Below the pieces are notes generated by a model. The model saw nothing but the letters and a program-made list of their open reading frames with translations, was not told the origin of the DNA and ran no database searches. DNA of 64,000 bases from Candidatus Poribacteria bacterium (GTDB lineage Bacteria > Poribacteria > WGA-4E > WGA-3G): contig JAGFCA010000104.1 in the NCBI GenBank assembly GCA_022394755.1, positions 1 through 64,000 on the forward strand, read 5' to 3'. Made by a program: the position numbers and the translations under genes. Positions 1 to 8,932 of the stretch are shown in pieces; within the stretch, counting starts at the first letter, position 1; every line of letters begins with the position of its first letter.

Positions 1-1041
1 AAACCTCCAGAGATCATAGAAAGTGTTTCAGAGTTGAAGCGTTTGATAAGAAAATCTCCATATGGTTTTCAAAAGCAGAGAATCACAATGCTATATCTAT
101 ATCGGAGTGGTCAGGTAAAGACTCGTAAAGACGCATCAAAGATGATAGGTGTCCATCGAAAAACGATTGGAACTTGGTTATCAACTTATGCCTCCGAAGG
201 TCTTGATGGACTTTTGAAACGAGATTATTCACCAGGACGCCCTTCGCAACTCAGTAAAGAACAACAAGAACTTTTTAGAGAGAAACTCAAAGATCCAGAA
301 GGTTTCTCAAACTACCAACAGATTACAGATTATATTGAAAAGACTTATGGTGTCAAAATGAGTTATCATGCTGTTCATGTTTTAGTCCGCTATAAATTGG
401 ATGCCAAACTCAAGGTGCCCCGCAAAAGTCACGAAAAAAACGAAGAAGCGTGCGATAAGTTTAAGCTAAACTTCGGAGAAACAATCAAGACTGCCATTTC
501 AGATAAAGATTCTTCTTTTGAAACGATCCGGAACTTTTGCCAAGATGAGACAAGAATAGGTCTATTGCCTGTTTCAAATCGGCGTATTACTTTGTCCGGT
601 ATCAAACCGGTTACTAAAGTCAATTATACTTTTGAGAGTTTCTATCTATATGGTGCTGTAGAACCGATAACAGGACAAAGTTTCTTTATTGAGATGCCTT
701 GGCTCAATGGTTCTTGTTTTCGAGTATTCCTTGATGAGTTTGCTAAGGTTTATCCTTCATCTCTAAATATCCTTGTTCTTGATAATGGTCGTTTCCATCA
801 CGGGAAATCGCTACAAATACCGGATAATGTGGCTTTAGTTTTTCTACCACCTTATAGCCCCGAGCTAAATCCTATAGAAAGACTTTGGCAAGACACTAAA
901 GCAAAGTTGTTTGAAAATATCTTTACAGCCATAACAGAAATGCAGAACAAACTTACTGAAATATTATGTAAATATACGGAAACCACTATTGCAAGTATAA
1001 CAAATGCAGAATATATAACTAAAGTTGCAAATGGAATATAA
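1..1041 (+). CDS. IS630 family transposase, 5' end outside window
   Basis: This is a DDE transposase of the IS630/Tc1-mariner superfamily. The N-terminal part is a helix-turn-helix region (RKDASKMIGVHRKTIGTW). The catalytic core shows the three acidic positions: Asp in CQDETRIG, Asp in LDNGRFHH and Glu in PELNPIERLW. The frame is open from base 1 without a stop, and the residues before the TTG at 34 (KPPEIIESVSE) look like genuine family sequence, so the real start most likely lies upstream of the window. The C-terminus appears intact and ends in a TAA. Its LamG neighbours do not explain it, so it is probably a mobile insertion. Terminal inverted repeats cannot be defined because the left end is missing. 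Confidence 0.9.
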   Translation, partial: KPPEIIESVSELKRLIRKSPYGFQKQRITMLYLYRSGQVKTRKDASKMIGVHRKTIGTWLSTYASEGLDGLLKRDYSPGRPSQLSKEQQELFREKLKDPEGFSNYQQITDYIEKTYGVKMSYHAVHVLVRYKLDAKLKVPRKSHEKNEEACDKFKLNFGETIKTAISDKDSSFETIRNFCQDETRIGLLPVSNRRITLSGIKPVTKVNYTFESFYLYGAVEPITGQSFFIEMPWLNGSCFRVFLDEFAKVYPSSLNILVLDNGRFHHGKSLQIPDNVALVFLPPYSPELNPIERLWQDTKAKLFENIFTAITEMQNKLTEILCKYTETTIASITNAEYITKVANGI

Positions 1042-1203
1042 TTTATTTCAAATGGTATTATTTCATAACCGCTTTATCTTTTATGGGCAACCCTTGAATA
1101 CTGTGAAACTAATACCTCTAAATTTCTAAACATACAGAAAGAAATAAATAAAAAAGATGACATAACAAGCAAAGTAAGGTAATATGAAAATCGTATTCGT
1201 CTG

Positions 1204-1218
1204 CTATAGTTTAGACAG
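1204..1218. repeat. Sequence resembling the MITE terminal repeat
   Basis: The sequence CTATAGTTTAGACAGT starts here. It matches the terminal inverted repeat of the palindromic element at 25233-25651 (CTATAGTTTGGACAGT) except for one base. It lies between the transposase and the first LamG gene. No partner in opposite orientation was found nearby, so it may be a solo or degraded element end. Confidence 0.35.
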
Positions 1219-1255
1219 TCAATCAGATTTGTAAATATGTTTAGGAGAAGATATT

Positions 1256-2110
1256 ATGAATAAACAGTATACAGGTTGTATGTATCTAATTATTATAGTA
1301 TGTATGTCAGGTATGTTTATAGTTCAAAATGGTAATGCTAAAATATCCCCAAACATAATACAAGGTATGTGGATATTTGAAGAGGGAAATGGTGAAACTG
1401 TCAAAGATCTTTCTGGAAACGGAAGTGATGGCGTATTTGTAGGTGATATCAAATGGGTTGAAGGTAAATTTGGTGGTGGTATAGAATTTACCGGTATTGA
1501 AGCACAAAACCATGTACGCATAGGTACGAAAGGTGATCCCGATAGTTTGGCAGCTTTGAATTTCAAAGAATCTGAAGGTTTCTCAATTCATGCATGGGTA
1601 TTATCATCGGTGCCACCTAATGGTAAATGTGTTATATGGAAAGGACAAGGATGTTCAAGTTGGTCACAATATCTACTTGGAACGGGCGCACATGAGAATC
1701 CTGGTGGAAGAATTAACCAAGCTTCATTTCATTATCGAATAAAGAGTTCACCTGATAAATTTGAGGCACTCGGAGATCCTTTACCAGTTAATGAATGGGT
1801 ACATTTAGTTGGTGTATGGGATGGAAAGAAAATACACATATACGTTAATGGGAAACTACAGAACAGTGCTGACGCTGTTGGACAGCCATGGGATTCTCCC
1901 GAGGCTGTATTCATCGGATCTGATACTGGTTGTAATGCAGGTAAAGGTAGATGTCATTGGGCAGGTATCATCGACGAAGTTGTTATCTTTAATACCCCAC
2001 TTACCAAAGACCAAGTTATTTCACTTGGGAATGGTATTGAAGGAGTTTTAACGGTTGATGCTGCTGGAAAAACAACTACTACATGGGGGAAACTAAAATC
2101 TAAAAACTAA
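1256..2110 (+). CDS. Secreted LamG/concanavalin A-like lectin domain protein
   Basis: A 284-aa protein with a hydrophobic signal peptide (about residues 7-28) followed by one LamG/concanavalin A-like jelly-roll domain (about 35-265). Typical landmarks are MWIFEEGNGETVKDLSGNGSDG, which opens the domain, then FSIHAWV, EWVHLVGVWDGKKIHIYVNG and the closing DEVVIFNTPLT. Such domains bind carbohydrate or protein ligands outside the cell. AGGAG at 1243-1247 supports the ATG start. It is a close paralogue of the next gene and shares with it a C-terminal tail ending in TTTTWGKLKS. No catalytic domain is attached, so the ligand is unknown. Confidence 0.85.
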   Translation: MNKQYTGCMYLIIIVCMSGMFIVQNGNAKISPNIIQGMWIFEEGNGETVKDLSGNGSDGVFVGDIKWVEGKFGGGIEFTGIEAQNHVRIGTKGDPDSLAALNFKESEGFSIHAWVLSSVPPNGKCVIWKGQGCSSWSQYLLGTGAHENPGGRINQASFHYRIKSSPDKFEALGDPLPVNEWVHLVGVWDGKKIHIYVNGKLQNSADAVGQPWDSPEAVFIGSDTGCNAGKGRCHWAGIIDEVVIFNTPLTKDQVISLGNGIEGVLTVDAAGKTTTTWGKLKSKN

Positions 2111-2525
2111 ATTTATAAAATTGTGTAATTGTATATTATAGAAAACTACGAGGGCTTCAAACTTTTTCAATGTTTATCTGTCATATATTAGGGGAGCAAG
2201 ATTAACTTTCCACTGTAAAATGAACCGGATTTTGTTCTCCTGCCTTCAGGAAATTAACACAAGATAACAGATATTGATATTATTTATGTGATGTCATTAT
2301 TTTTTACTCTATAATTTATACATCTTGATACAATCAATACAGATTATCCTGGCAATGAAAATGAAAACTTGAAAATTTTCTATAAATGTAATATGATAAA
2401 ATCTATAAGAACGTATGATTAGATACTCAGAGTATTTCTGATGTAATTCAATTCATAAAATCACTGAGTGGTTGTAATTATGATAATCCCTGTTAGGTTT
2501 ATAGGGGAAATAGGAGAATATAATT
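2111..2525. other. Intergenic region between LamG paralogues
   Basis: This 415-bp AT-rich stretch has no convincing gene. A sigma-70-like promoter near 2369-2397 is the only regulatory signal I can support. No clear rho-independent terminator follows the first LamG gene. Confidence 0.5.
2369..2397 (+). promoter_or_regulatory. Candidate sigma-70 promoter for second LamG gene
   Basis: TTGAAA (2369-2374) and TATGAT (2392-2397) are separated by exactly 17 bp. Each hexamer matches the consensus at five of six positions. It would give a leader of about 120 nt. In sequence this AT-rich, chance matches are common. Confidence 0.35.
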
Positions 2526-3356
2526 ATGGTGAAAACTATAAGTGTAATCGGAATCTTCAGTTTATTGTTTACTACTTGTTGGTATGTAAATACTGCTGAT
2601 GCAAATATTGATGAAGGTACAATTGCCGGTATGTGGACTTTTGAAGATGGTAATGGCGAAACTGTTACGGATGAATCAGGAAACGGTAGTGATGGAACAT
2701 TTGTTGGCGACCTCAAATGGGTAAAAGGTAAATTCGGAGGAGGATTAGAATTTGACGGTGCCGACACATGGGTTAGAATTGGTGAAAAAGGTGACGCTGA
2801 TTCTTTAGCTGCGTTAGATTTTGCAGATTCTGAAGGTTTTTCTATCCATGCATGGGTTATGGCAGAAGAAACACCAAATGGAAAATGTGTGATTTGGAAG
2901 GGACGCGGATGTTCAACTTGGTCACAATACCTTCTTGGTACAGGGGCACATGAAAATGGAGAAAATAAGGCTGAAGCATCATTCCATATACGCGCCGCAA
3001 ATGGGGGTGGCAAGCTTGAAGTACTCGGGGATCCACTTCCCGCTAATGAGTGGATACACCTCGTTGGTGTTTGGGATAGCGCTCAATTACATATTTACGT
3101 GAATGGTAAATTGCAAAATAGTGCTGATGCAGCAGGTCCACCATGGGCTTCACCTGAAGAAGTATATATGGGAGCAGATCCCGGATGTAACAAACGATGT
3201 CAGTGGAAAGGTATAATGGATGAGATTGTCATCTTTAACACCATACTTACTGATAATGATGTTAAGGCACTTGGGAACGGTATTGAAGGGGCGTTAGCCG
3301 TCGATGCAGGTGGGAAAACCACTACTACATGGGGAAAGCTCAAATCCTTCAAATAA
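2526..3356 (+). CDS. Secreted LamG/concanavalin A-like lectin domain protein, paralogue
   Basis: A 276-aa paralogue of the preceding gene with the same plan: signal peptide (about 1-24, ending near ADA), one LamG domain opened by MWTFEDGNGETVTDESGNGSDG, then FSIHAWVMA, EWIHLVGVWDSAQLHIYVNG and DEIVIFNT, and the tail GKTTTTWGKLKS. AGGAG at 2512-2516 precedes the ATG. Long identical stretches with the upstream protein, such as NGKLQNSADA, show a fairly recent tandem duplication. It is probably exported and ligand-binding; the ligand is not known. Confidence 0.85.
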   Translation: MVKTISVIGIFSLLFTTCWYVNTADANIDEGTIAGMWTFEDGNGETVTDESGNGSDGTFVGDLKWVKGKFGGGLEFDGADTWVRIGEKGDADSLAALDFADSEGFSIHAWVMAEETPNGKCVIWKGRGCSTWSQYLLGTGAHENGENKAEASFHIRAANGGGKLEVLGDPLPANEWIHLVGVWDSAQLHIYVNGKLQNSADAAGPPWASPEEVYMGADPGCNKRCQWKGIMDEIVIFNTILTDNDVKALGNGIEGALAVDAGGKTTTTWGKLKSFK

Positions 3357-3398
3357 AAACCTAATTACTATACTGTCTATAATGCGTAGTGCATTGAC

Positions 3399-3437
3399 AA
3401 TGCGATGTCTGCGGAGTTAAGTAGACATCGCATTTTT
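3399..3437 (+). terminator. Rho-independent terminator after LamG pair
   Basis: A perfect 12-bp stem (AATGCGATGTCT at 3399-3410 with AGACATCGCATT at 3423-3434) encloses a 12-nt loop and runs into a short T tract. It ends the LamG transcription unit before the nucleotidyltransferase gene. Confidence 0.8.
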
Positions 3438-3472
3438 GTTTCTAAATTGGTCAGAACATTGAGATACAATCT

Positions 3473-4387
3473 ATGCCATCTATAAAAAAAGCAATAATAC
3501 CTATCGCCGGATATGGAACACGTCTGTTCCCTGCCACGAAAGGCATTCCAAAAGCACTTTTTCCAATTATTGATAGAGATGGGTTCGCTAAACCGATCAT
3601 CCAATTAATTATTGAGGAAGCATTATCGGCTGGTGTGGAAGAGGTGTGTATTGTCGCTCAACCACATCAGGTTGAGCCTATTACCGATTATTTCTCTGGG
3701 GATGTACCGCAAGCAATAAGGGAAAAGCCAGAACTCGCAATACAAGCAGATAAATTGCTGGAAATTGGAAGAAGATTACAATTCGCCATTCAATCTGTGC
3801 CTGAAGGATTCGGACACGCTATCTATTGTGCTATGGATTTTGCCGCAAATGATCCGGTTATCGTTTTACTTGGAGACCATCTTTATATCCCTGATAAAGA
3901 TACCACGTGTGCAAAGCAGTTGGTAGATGTTTATGATAATGTTGGTAAATCAGTAACAAGTCTTGATATTTGTGATGAAAGTGAGTTATCAGTGAATGGA
4001 ATTGTACAAGGAATTGCTTCTGAGGATAATTCGAACCTATTCCAATTAACTCGTATAGCAGAAAAACCTGACGTCGATTTTGCTCGTGAATATATGCGTG
4101 TTGATGGTATTTGGGATAATGACACTAACTATAAATATCTGTGTCACTTTGGGATTGACCTACTTACACCACTTCTGTTTGACATATTAAACTACAATTA
4201 TAAAAATAAAATTTTAACTCATGGTGAAATACAACTGCGGGATGCAATGGCTGAGATGGTAACACAGGAAGGAATGTATGGTTACAGTGTAGAGGGTAAA
4301 CGTTACGACACGGGCAATCCGCAGGAATTATTAAAGACAGAATATGCTTTTGGACGCCAAGGTCCATATCAAGATAAACTACTCTAA
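3473..4387 (+). CDS. galU: UTP--glucose-1-phosphate uridylyltransferase-like nucleotidyltransferase
   Basis: A 304-aa GalU-type enzyme that would form UDP-glucose from UTP and glucose 1-phosphate for cell-envelope glycan synthesis. The N-terminal nucleotide-binding loop reads AGYGTRLFPATKGIPKALFPI (residues 11-31), followed by EEVCIVAQPHQ, the metal-site region VIVLLGDHLY, and a C-terminal GKRYDTGNP motif typical of GalU. The length is normal for the family. The start is the first ATG after a strong terminator, with only a weak Shine-Dalgarno sequence. The 3' end overlaps the convergent hydrolase gene by 9 bp. Substrate choice among related sugar phosphates cannot be settled from sequence. 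Confidence 0.82.
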   Translation: MPSIKKAIIPIAGYGTRLFPATKGIPKALFPIIDRDGFAKPIIQLIIEEALSAGVEEVCIVAQPHQVEPITDYFSGDVPQAIREKPELAIQADKLLEIGRRLQFAIQSVPEGFGHAIYCAMDFAANDPVIVLLGDHLYIPDKDTTCAKQLVDVYDNVGKSVTSLDICDESELSVNGIVQGIASEDNSNLFQLTRIAEKPDVDFAREYMRVDGIWDNDTNYKYLCHFGIDLLTPLLFDILNYNYKNKILTHGEIQLRDAMAEMVTQEGMYGYSVEGKRYDTGNPQELLKTEYAFGRQGPYQDKLL

Positions 4388-5089
4388 TGTCTCTCCAATC
4401 TGCATTTCATAGATATTTACATCTTGAGAGGCTGTTAGTTTCCGAAATTCTTCCACTGTACCCGTTAATATTGGAAATGTACCGTAATGCATTGGGATTA
4501 CTGAAGGGATATTTAGGAGTTGTGTGGCATAAGCTGCTTCACGTGGTCCCATTGTAAAGTGATCACCAATAGGAAGTAGTGCTAAATCTGGTTGGTAGAT
4601 TTCACCGATAATCTTCATATCACCAAATACATTCGTATCTCCTGCATGGTAAATCTTATATCCGTTGGCAAACTCAAGTATAATACCCGCTGCCTCACCT
4701 AAATATGCTATAGTGCCATCATCCTCGGTGATACTGCTACTATGATTAGCAGTGACCATCGTCACCTTAACTCCACATACTGTTACTGTCCCACCCTTAT
4801 TAAATCCTATCGTATTTTCGACGCCTTTATTTTCAAGCCATTTTGCTATTTCAATGATACCAACGACAGTAGGTGTATATTTCTTAGCTATTGGAATAGC
4901 ATCAACCATATGATCCGCATGTCCATGTGTTAATATGATCGCATCAAGTTTTTCAAACGTTTTGAGTTTATCCGGACAGACTGGATTGCTATCCACCCAA
5001 GGGTCAATTAAAAGGGTATTATCCTCTACTTCAATTTTATAGGTTGCATGTCCCAACCATGTTAGTTTTATACCGTTGTTTAGTTTCAT
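4379..5089 (-). CDS. UPF0173 family metal-dependent hydrolase (metallo-beta-lactamase fold)
   Basis: A 236-aa protein of the metallo-beta-lactamase superfamily, UPF0173 subgroup. The zinc signature HGHADH sits in LTHGHADHMVDA, with further ligand motifs TANHSS, HAGDTNVFGD and the late His in IPMHYGTFP. The physiological substrate of UPF0173 is not established. I place the start at the ATG at 5089; a TTG twelve bases upstream lacks a ribosome binding site, whereas GGA lies just before the ATG. It converges on the GalU gene. Confidence 0.85.
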   Translation of the reverse strand: MKLNNGIKLTWLGHATYKIEVEDNTLLIDPWVDSNPVCPDKLKTFEKLDAIILTHGHADHMVDAIPIAKKYTPTVVGIIEIAKWLENKGVENTIGFNKGGTVTVCGVKVTMVTANHSSSITEDDGTIAYLGEAAGIILEFANGYKIYHAGDTNVFGDMKIIGEIYQPDLALLPIGDHFTMGPREAAYATQLLNIPSVIPMHYGTFPILTGTVEEFRKLTASQDVNIYEMQIGETLE

Positions 5090-5149
5090 GATGTATTCCA
5101 AAATTATTGGTTTTTCAATTATAATGTATCAACAAGCCAAACGGATGTG

Positions 5150-6268
5150 TTATAAATTAACTATGATCTCCTTTATCCTATTTCCTATAATCTCTACTTC
5201 ACCCGGCATTAGTGTCTGACCATTAATAAGAACACCGTTTACCCCGGCCCCCGCAATATCAATTGCTGGTTCACCTGTATGAAGTTGGTGAAGTATTTCA
5301 TCTCGTGTAATACCAAGTTGTTCTGCATCAAATCTGATCTCTGTTCGCGGCATCGGTTGTCCCGCTTCAGATGGAAAACTCCTATGTACAGAGACACCTT
5401 GAATATCTGTAAATAATTCACTATAGTACGTGACTTGGTCTTCATAAGACTGCATGACTTCTTCAGGGTCTTGCTTTAAATACCACTCAACAGCAGCCAG
5501 CAACCCAACCATTTCTTCTTTGCCAACCTTCATTCCTCTACCAATATAAGGATTCGGAGGACCATTAAATGCAATTGCATCAATAAGTGATTTTTTACCA
5601 ACGATAAGTCCACTACTCTGTGGACCACACAATCCTTTTCCACCACTAAACATAACTAAATCTGCCCCCATCTGAGTAAACCGCCAAAGATTTTCTGGAG
5701 GAGGTAATTGTGCTGCAGCATCAACTATCAAAGGGACACCATGTTTTTGGGCAATTTCAATACCATCCTCATAGGATACCCAAAGATGTTCTCTACTCGG
5801 ATTGGCGAAGTAGAAGATTGCAGCCGTCTTATCCGATATAGCATTCTCAAGTTCGTCAGGTGTTGTACCGTTTTCGTCTCCAATTTCAATAAACCTAACA
5901 CCTACTTGTCTCACAGCATAATCATAACCAACTCTGCCGTGACGATGCACGATAACTTCGTTCTTCATTGAACTATCAAGATGTGGGAGTTTTTCACGTT
6001 TTTCACTGTCAAGACCTGTGATACAGGCTGCAGTGGAAAGTGTTAAAGCTGCTGCAGCACCACAAGATACGTAGGCTGCTTCGTTATGGGTAAGTATTGC
6101 TAATTCTTCTCCAATCCGTTGTTGGAGTTCTATGATGTCGACAAAATGTTTAGAGGCTTCAGCCATGGCATCAACAACTACGGACGGCATAATCGATCCA
6201 CCAAGGCGAGTTAGGGTGGCATTACCATTTATCACTGTCCGGATGCCTAAACGTCTATAAATGGACAT
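5150..6268 (-). CDS. SelA-like PLP-dependent enzyme (fold type I)
   Basis: A 372-aa fold-type I PLP enzyme related to L-seryl-tRNA(Sec) selenium transferase and its relatives such as aminosugar-phosphate ammonia-lyases. The cofactor region is visible: SCGAAAALTLSTAA (phosphate side), VDAAAQLPP with Asp183, and FSGGKGLCGPQSSG with Lys211 as probable Schiff-base lysine. At 372 residues it is shorter than true SelA (around 460) and lacks the SelA N-terminal tRNA-binding region, and no selB or selC is nearby, so it is unlikely to make selenocysteine. It starts 8 bp after the ABC ATPase gene and is probably co-transcribed with it. Substrate unknown. Confidence 0.75.
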   Translation of the reverse strand: MSIYRRLGIRTVINGNATLTRLGGSIMPSVVVDAMAEASKHFVDIIELQQRIGEELAILTHNEAAYVSCGAAAALTLSTAACITGLDSEKREKLPHLDSSMKNEVIVHRHGRVGYDYAVRQVGVRFIEIGDENGTTPDELENAISDKTAAIFYFANPSREHLWVSYEDGIEIAQKHGVPLIVDAAAQLPPPENLWRFTQMGADLVMFSGGKGLCGPQSSGLIVGKKSLIDAIAFNGPPNPYIGRGMKVGKEEMVGLLAAVEWYLKQDPEEVMQSYEDQVTYYSELFTDIQGVSVHRSFPSEAGQPMPRTEIRFDAEQLGITRDEILHQLHTGEPAIDIAGAGVNGVLINGQTLMPGEVEIIGNRIKEIIVNL

Positions 6269-6276
6269 TATATATT

Positions 6277-7083
6277 TTATCCGACCTCTTGACCGTCCAA
6301 CCTTCCAACGTGTAAGTCAATCTCATCACGAGATTCAATCTTGTCAACTTTTCCATCTGCCATATGGAAGATTCGGTCTGATACATCAAGCATCTTATGA
6401 TCATGGGTGGCAGTGATAATTGTTACTCCGTTTTCCTCGTTCAGACGACGAAGTAACGCTATGATTTCCAAACCTGTTTTTGTGTCCAGATTACCTGTTG
6501 GTTCATCCGCAAGAACTATAGCTGGATCATTGGCAAGAGAACGAGCAATTGCAACACGTTGTTGCTGACCACCTGAAAGTTCTAACGGTTTATGCTGGAT
6601 ACGGTCACCTAATCCAACAAGTGAAAGTTTGTCTACCGCGTTATCTCTACTCTCATCAGCACTCATCCCGGCAAAAATCATTGGAAGCGATACATTTTCA
6701 AGTGCTGTCATAACAGGGATAAGGTTAAAGGACTGGAATATATAACCAATTTTTCGACAACGCAGCCACGCTAATTCATAGGCATCAAGTTGAGCAATGT
6801 CCACCTCATCAATATAAACGCGTCCCTCAGTTGGCTTATCCAATCCGCCAATCATATTAAAGAGTGTAGATTTACCTGAACCGGATGGTCCCATAATAGA
6901 GATGTATTCACCACGTTGGATCTGGAAGTTTACGCCACGTAACGCATCCACAGTCTGTGTACCCATTTCATAACGTTTTATTAAATTCCGAACTCGGACT
7001 GTATTCTCTTTTGGTAATTCGCGTTTGAATCGCCTCGGAGTTTCCGTAAGATCTGCCTGAACACCACCCATTTCTACTTGCAT
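6277..7083 (-). CDS. LolD/MacB-type ABC transporter ATP-binding protein
   Basis: A 268-aa ABC ATPase of the MacB/LolD/FtsE class, which works with FtsX-like permeases. Motifs in order: Walker A GPSGSGKST (65-73), Q-loop IFQSFNLIPVMTALENV, signature LSGGQQQRVAIARS, Walker B IVLADEPTGNLD and the switch histidine in TATHDHKM. It has an N-terminal extension of about 28 residues. TAAAGGAGAAAGGAT precedes the ATG. The only FtsX-like permease in the window is the giant protein at 11241-18524 in the same strand and cluster, so the two are likely partners. This pairing is inference from class and proximity. Confidence 0.9.
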   Translation of the reverse strand: MQVEMGGVQADLTETPRRFKRELPKENTVRVRNLIKRYEMGTQTVDALRGVNFQIQRGEYISIMGPSGSGKSTLFNMIGGLDKPTEGRVYIDEVDIAQLDAYELAWLRCRKIGYIFQSFNLIPVMTALENVSLPMIFAGMSADESRDNAVDKLSLVGLGDRIQHKPLELSGGQQQRVAIARSLANDPAIVLADEPTGNLDTKTGLEIIALLRRLNEENGVTIITATHDHKMLDVSDRIFHMADGKVDKIESRDEIDLHVGRLDGQEVG

Positions 7084-7106
7084 ATCCTTTCTCCTTTATA
7101 GACACC

Positions 7107-7571
7107 TTATCCTTTTGATAAAAAACCGAAACGTTTTTGTTCAGGAGGTTTCTGTGCGATATCTTCAATTGTTTTGTCTTCTGTTGGTATAGCAAAACCG
7201 ATAAAATTTCTTTTTCCGAGTTGTTTGATAAAAGTAAACAGTGAGGTTTCGGCTTCTTTACGGGTTAACTGGTGTTTCTTTTGCAGTGCTTTAATAATCT
7301 GCGAAATCGTGTGTTCACCATCACATAACTCCCATACGAAGGCTCCTATGCTATCCAATACTACCACACGTTTGTCAGGTAACATAAACAGTTTGCTGGT
7401 AAGTCGCACCAAGAGTTTATCTTTTTGCGGAATTACAAGTGAGGCTTCTCCTTTATCATCCATTTCCCATGTAATGAGCTGATTTCTTAACGGAAATGCA
7501 TCAAGAATCTTCCCTCGATCAACATCCGGACGCTTTTTTATTTTTAATCCGTATAATATCTTATTTAACAT
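7107..7571 (-). CDS. PqqD family protein (RiPP recognition element-like fold)
   Basis: A 154-aa protein whose central part (about 70-140) matches the PqqD family: VVVLDSIGAFVWELCDGEHTISQI followed by a helical stretch and FIKQLGKRNFIGF. PqqD proteins and fused domains bind peptide substrates of radical-SAM or other maturases. No radical-SAM enzyme or precursor peptide is seen here, and the N-terminal 60 residues are not typical. It lies 23 bp upstream of the ABC ATPase gene in the same orientation, so the two are probably co-transcribed. A ribosome binding site is not obvious. Confidence 0.7.
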   Translation of the reverse strand: MLNKILYGLKIKKRPDVDRGKILDAFPLRNQLITWEMDDKGEASLVIPQKDKLLVRLTSKLFMLPDKRVVVLDSIGAFVWELCDGEHTISQIIKALQKKHQLTRKEAETSLFTFIKQLGKRNFIGFAIPTEDKTIEDIAQKPPEQKRFGFLSKG

Positions 7572-7610
7572 GTTTGTATACTATATGAATAGATTGAGTA
7601 TATTCTAATT

Positions 7611-7883
7611 TTAATCGTCATAGAAAGTTAAATCAATCTCATCAAGAGTTTGAGCAGTAGCAACTTTCTCAAATAATACATCAAGACTTAATATATCTTT
7701 AATTGACGTAATCTTCTTAAAAACACCATCCGGTACAACATCAAACTTGATTTTTAACAGTTTAAGAACTGCTTGTTGTTTAGCTTGTATCTCCCCTTGT
7801 TCTATTCCCTGTTCTATTCCCTGTTCTTTTCCTTGTTCTTTGAGAACATCAGCCATTGACTTAGCCATGGTTTTCACCACCAT
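7611..7883 (-). CDS. Small protein with EQG repeats, like the tail of Rpn-type nucleases
   Basis: A 90-aa protein with a short charged repeat (KEQGKEQGIEQGIEQG, residues 16-31) followed by QAVLKLLKIKF and a helical end. This matches the C-terminal tail often found after the PD-(D/E)XK nuclease domain of Rpn/YhgA-like proteins, but the nuclease domain itself is absent. It may be a remnant or a stand-alone small protein. A second ATG at 7868 (MAKSMADV) is an equally plausible start. It sits between the PqqD-like gene and the repeat protein without overlap. Confidence 0.5.
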   Translation of the reverse strand: MVVKTMAKSMADVLKEQGKEQGIEQGIEQGEIQAKQQAVLKLLKIKFDVVPDGVFKKITSIKDILSLDVLFEKVATAQTLDEIDLTFYDD

Positions 7884-7955
7884 GTTAATTTGTTTGGAAT
7901 ATCCACATTCAGGAAAATAAACCTGTTAGGAATTAAATAAGGATATCAATCCGGA

Positions 7956-8903
7956 TTAATGACAGTGTATACTATCTGCTACTTCTTTACCAAGTTTTTC
8001 CGATACATCACTACGACCAATGGATTGAACAACATAGATTCGATTCGTATGATGGCATCGCCACATGTAGAAAACAAGTCGTGTACGCTTTTTCAGTTTA
8101 TCAAGAATCAGTACTGGCGACAGTGGCACGCTATCATAGAAACGGGTTTGTTGACCAAGAAAAGTTATACGTTCGTCTCCATGATATTCATAAGGTGTTA
8201 CTTCAAAACCGTAACCGCGGATTGCTTTGGCATAACGTGCCCGAAACCATGTTTCCAATTGTTTATCGTCAGAATTATACTCGTTCAATAGGACTTCAGC
8301 TGGACCGTAACGTTCTACACTTATCTTCCGAGATTTACCTCTTGAAAAGGTAAAAAGAAGATATCCACTCAATAACTTTTGACTCTCTAATTTGTAGTTT
8401 GCCGGAACAGCAAGACTTAGACCGTAGGCACTCCACACTTTGTGTTTTGGATCTTCCTTATCAGATATTGATTGGAAGATTCTATGTACAATCGGACGCC
8501 AATTCTCTTTTAAACGCCCCATTACCTGTACAATGGTAATCCGTTTTGTACCGGGAGTATGTACTATCAATCCATTTGCACGTATACTTCCTTTCCAACT
8601 GAATCCGAGGTAATTACTCCCTTTTAAAAAATCTTCATCTTTAATAAGGGTTACATTTCTACGAAAGGAAACATTTCCTGCACGTTTGTAGTTTTTACGG
8701 ACTAATTTGAAATATTCATCAAGGGTTGCGTGGAGATCCGGCTTCTTTTTTCGTGTTTTTGCCCATTTTAGTTCCAACCGTGGCATCTCTTGGTCATCCA
8801 TTCGCATATAACCATTTTTTTCATCACCGCTGATGCCACTAATCTCCCACTCAGTTGGTATCTCTAATTGAATTCCTGCCCATCCGAAAAGAGTCCAGTC
8901 CAT
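7956..8903 (-). CDS. Uncharacterised protein with two internal repeats
   Basis: A 315-aa protein of unrecognised family. Its two halves look like diverged copies: FGWAGIQLEIPTEWEIS near the N-terminus resembles YGLSLAVPANYKLES at about 160, and RITIVQVMGR with RIFQSIS at about 130-150 resembles RIYVVQSIGR with VADSIH at the C-terminus. No signal peptide, membrane segment or catalytic motif is visible. I start it at the ATG at 8903, preceded by GGATAGAGAT, rather than the TTG twelve bases upstream. It lies between the OPT-like gene (29 bp gap) and the EQG protein, in the same orientation. Confidence 0.7.
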   Translation of the reverse strand: MDWTLFGWAGIQLEIPTEWEISGISGDEKNGYMRMDDQEMPRLELKWAKTRKKKPDLHATLDEYFKLVRKNYKRAGNVSFRRNVTLIKDEDFLKGSNYLGFSWKGSIRANGLIVHTPGTKRITIVQVMGRLKENWRPIVHRIFQSISDKEDPKHKVWSAYGLSLAVPANYKLESQKLLSGYLLFTFSRGKSRKISVERYGPAEVLLNEYNSDDKQLETWFRARYAKAIRGYGFEVTPYEYHGDERITFLGQQTRFYDSVPLSPVLILDKLKKRTRLVFYMWRCHHTNRIYVVQSIGRSDVSEKLGKEVADSIHCH

Positions 8904-8932
8904 ATCTCTATCCAACTACAGAATGTTACTAC

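Noticed and set aside
5150..6268. True selenocysteine synthase (SelA)
   Set aside because: Too short, lacks the N-terminal tRNA-binding region, and no selB/selC/selD is nearby.
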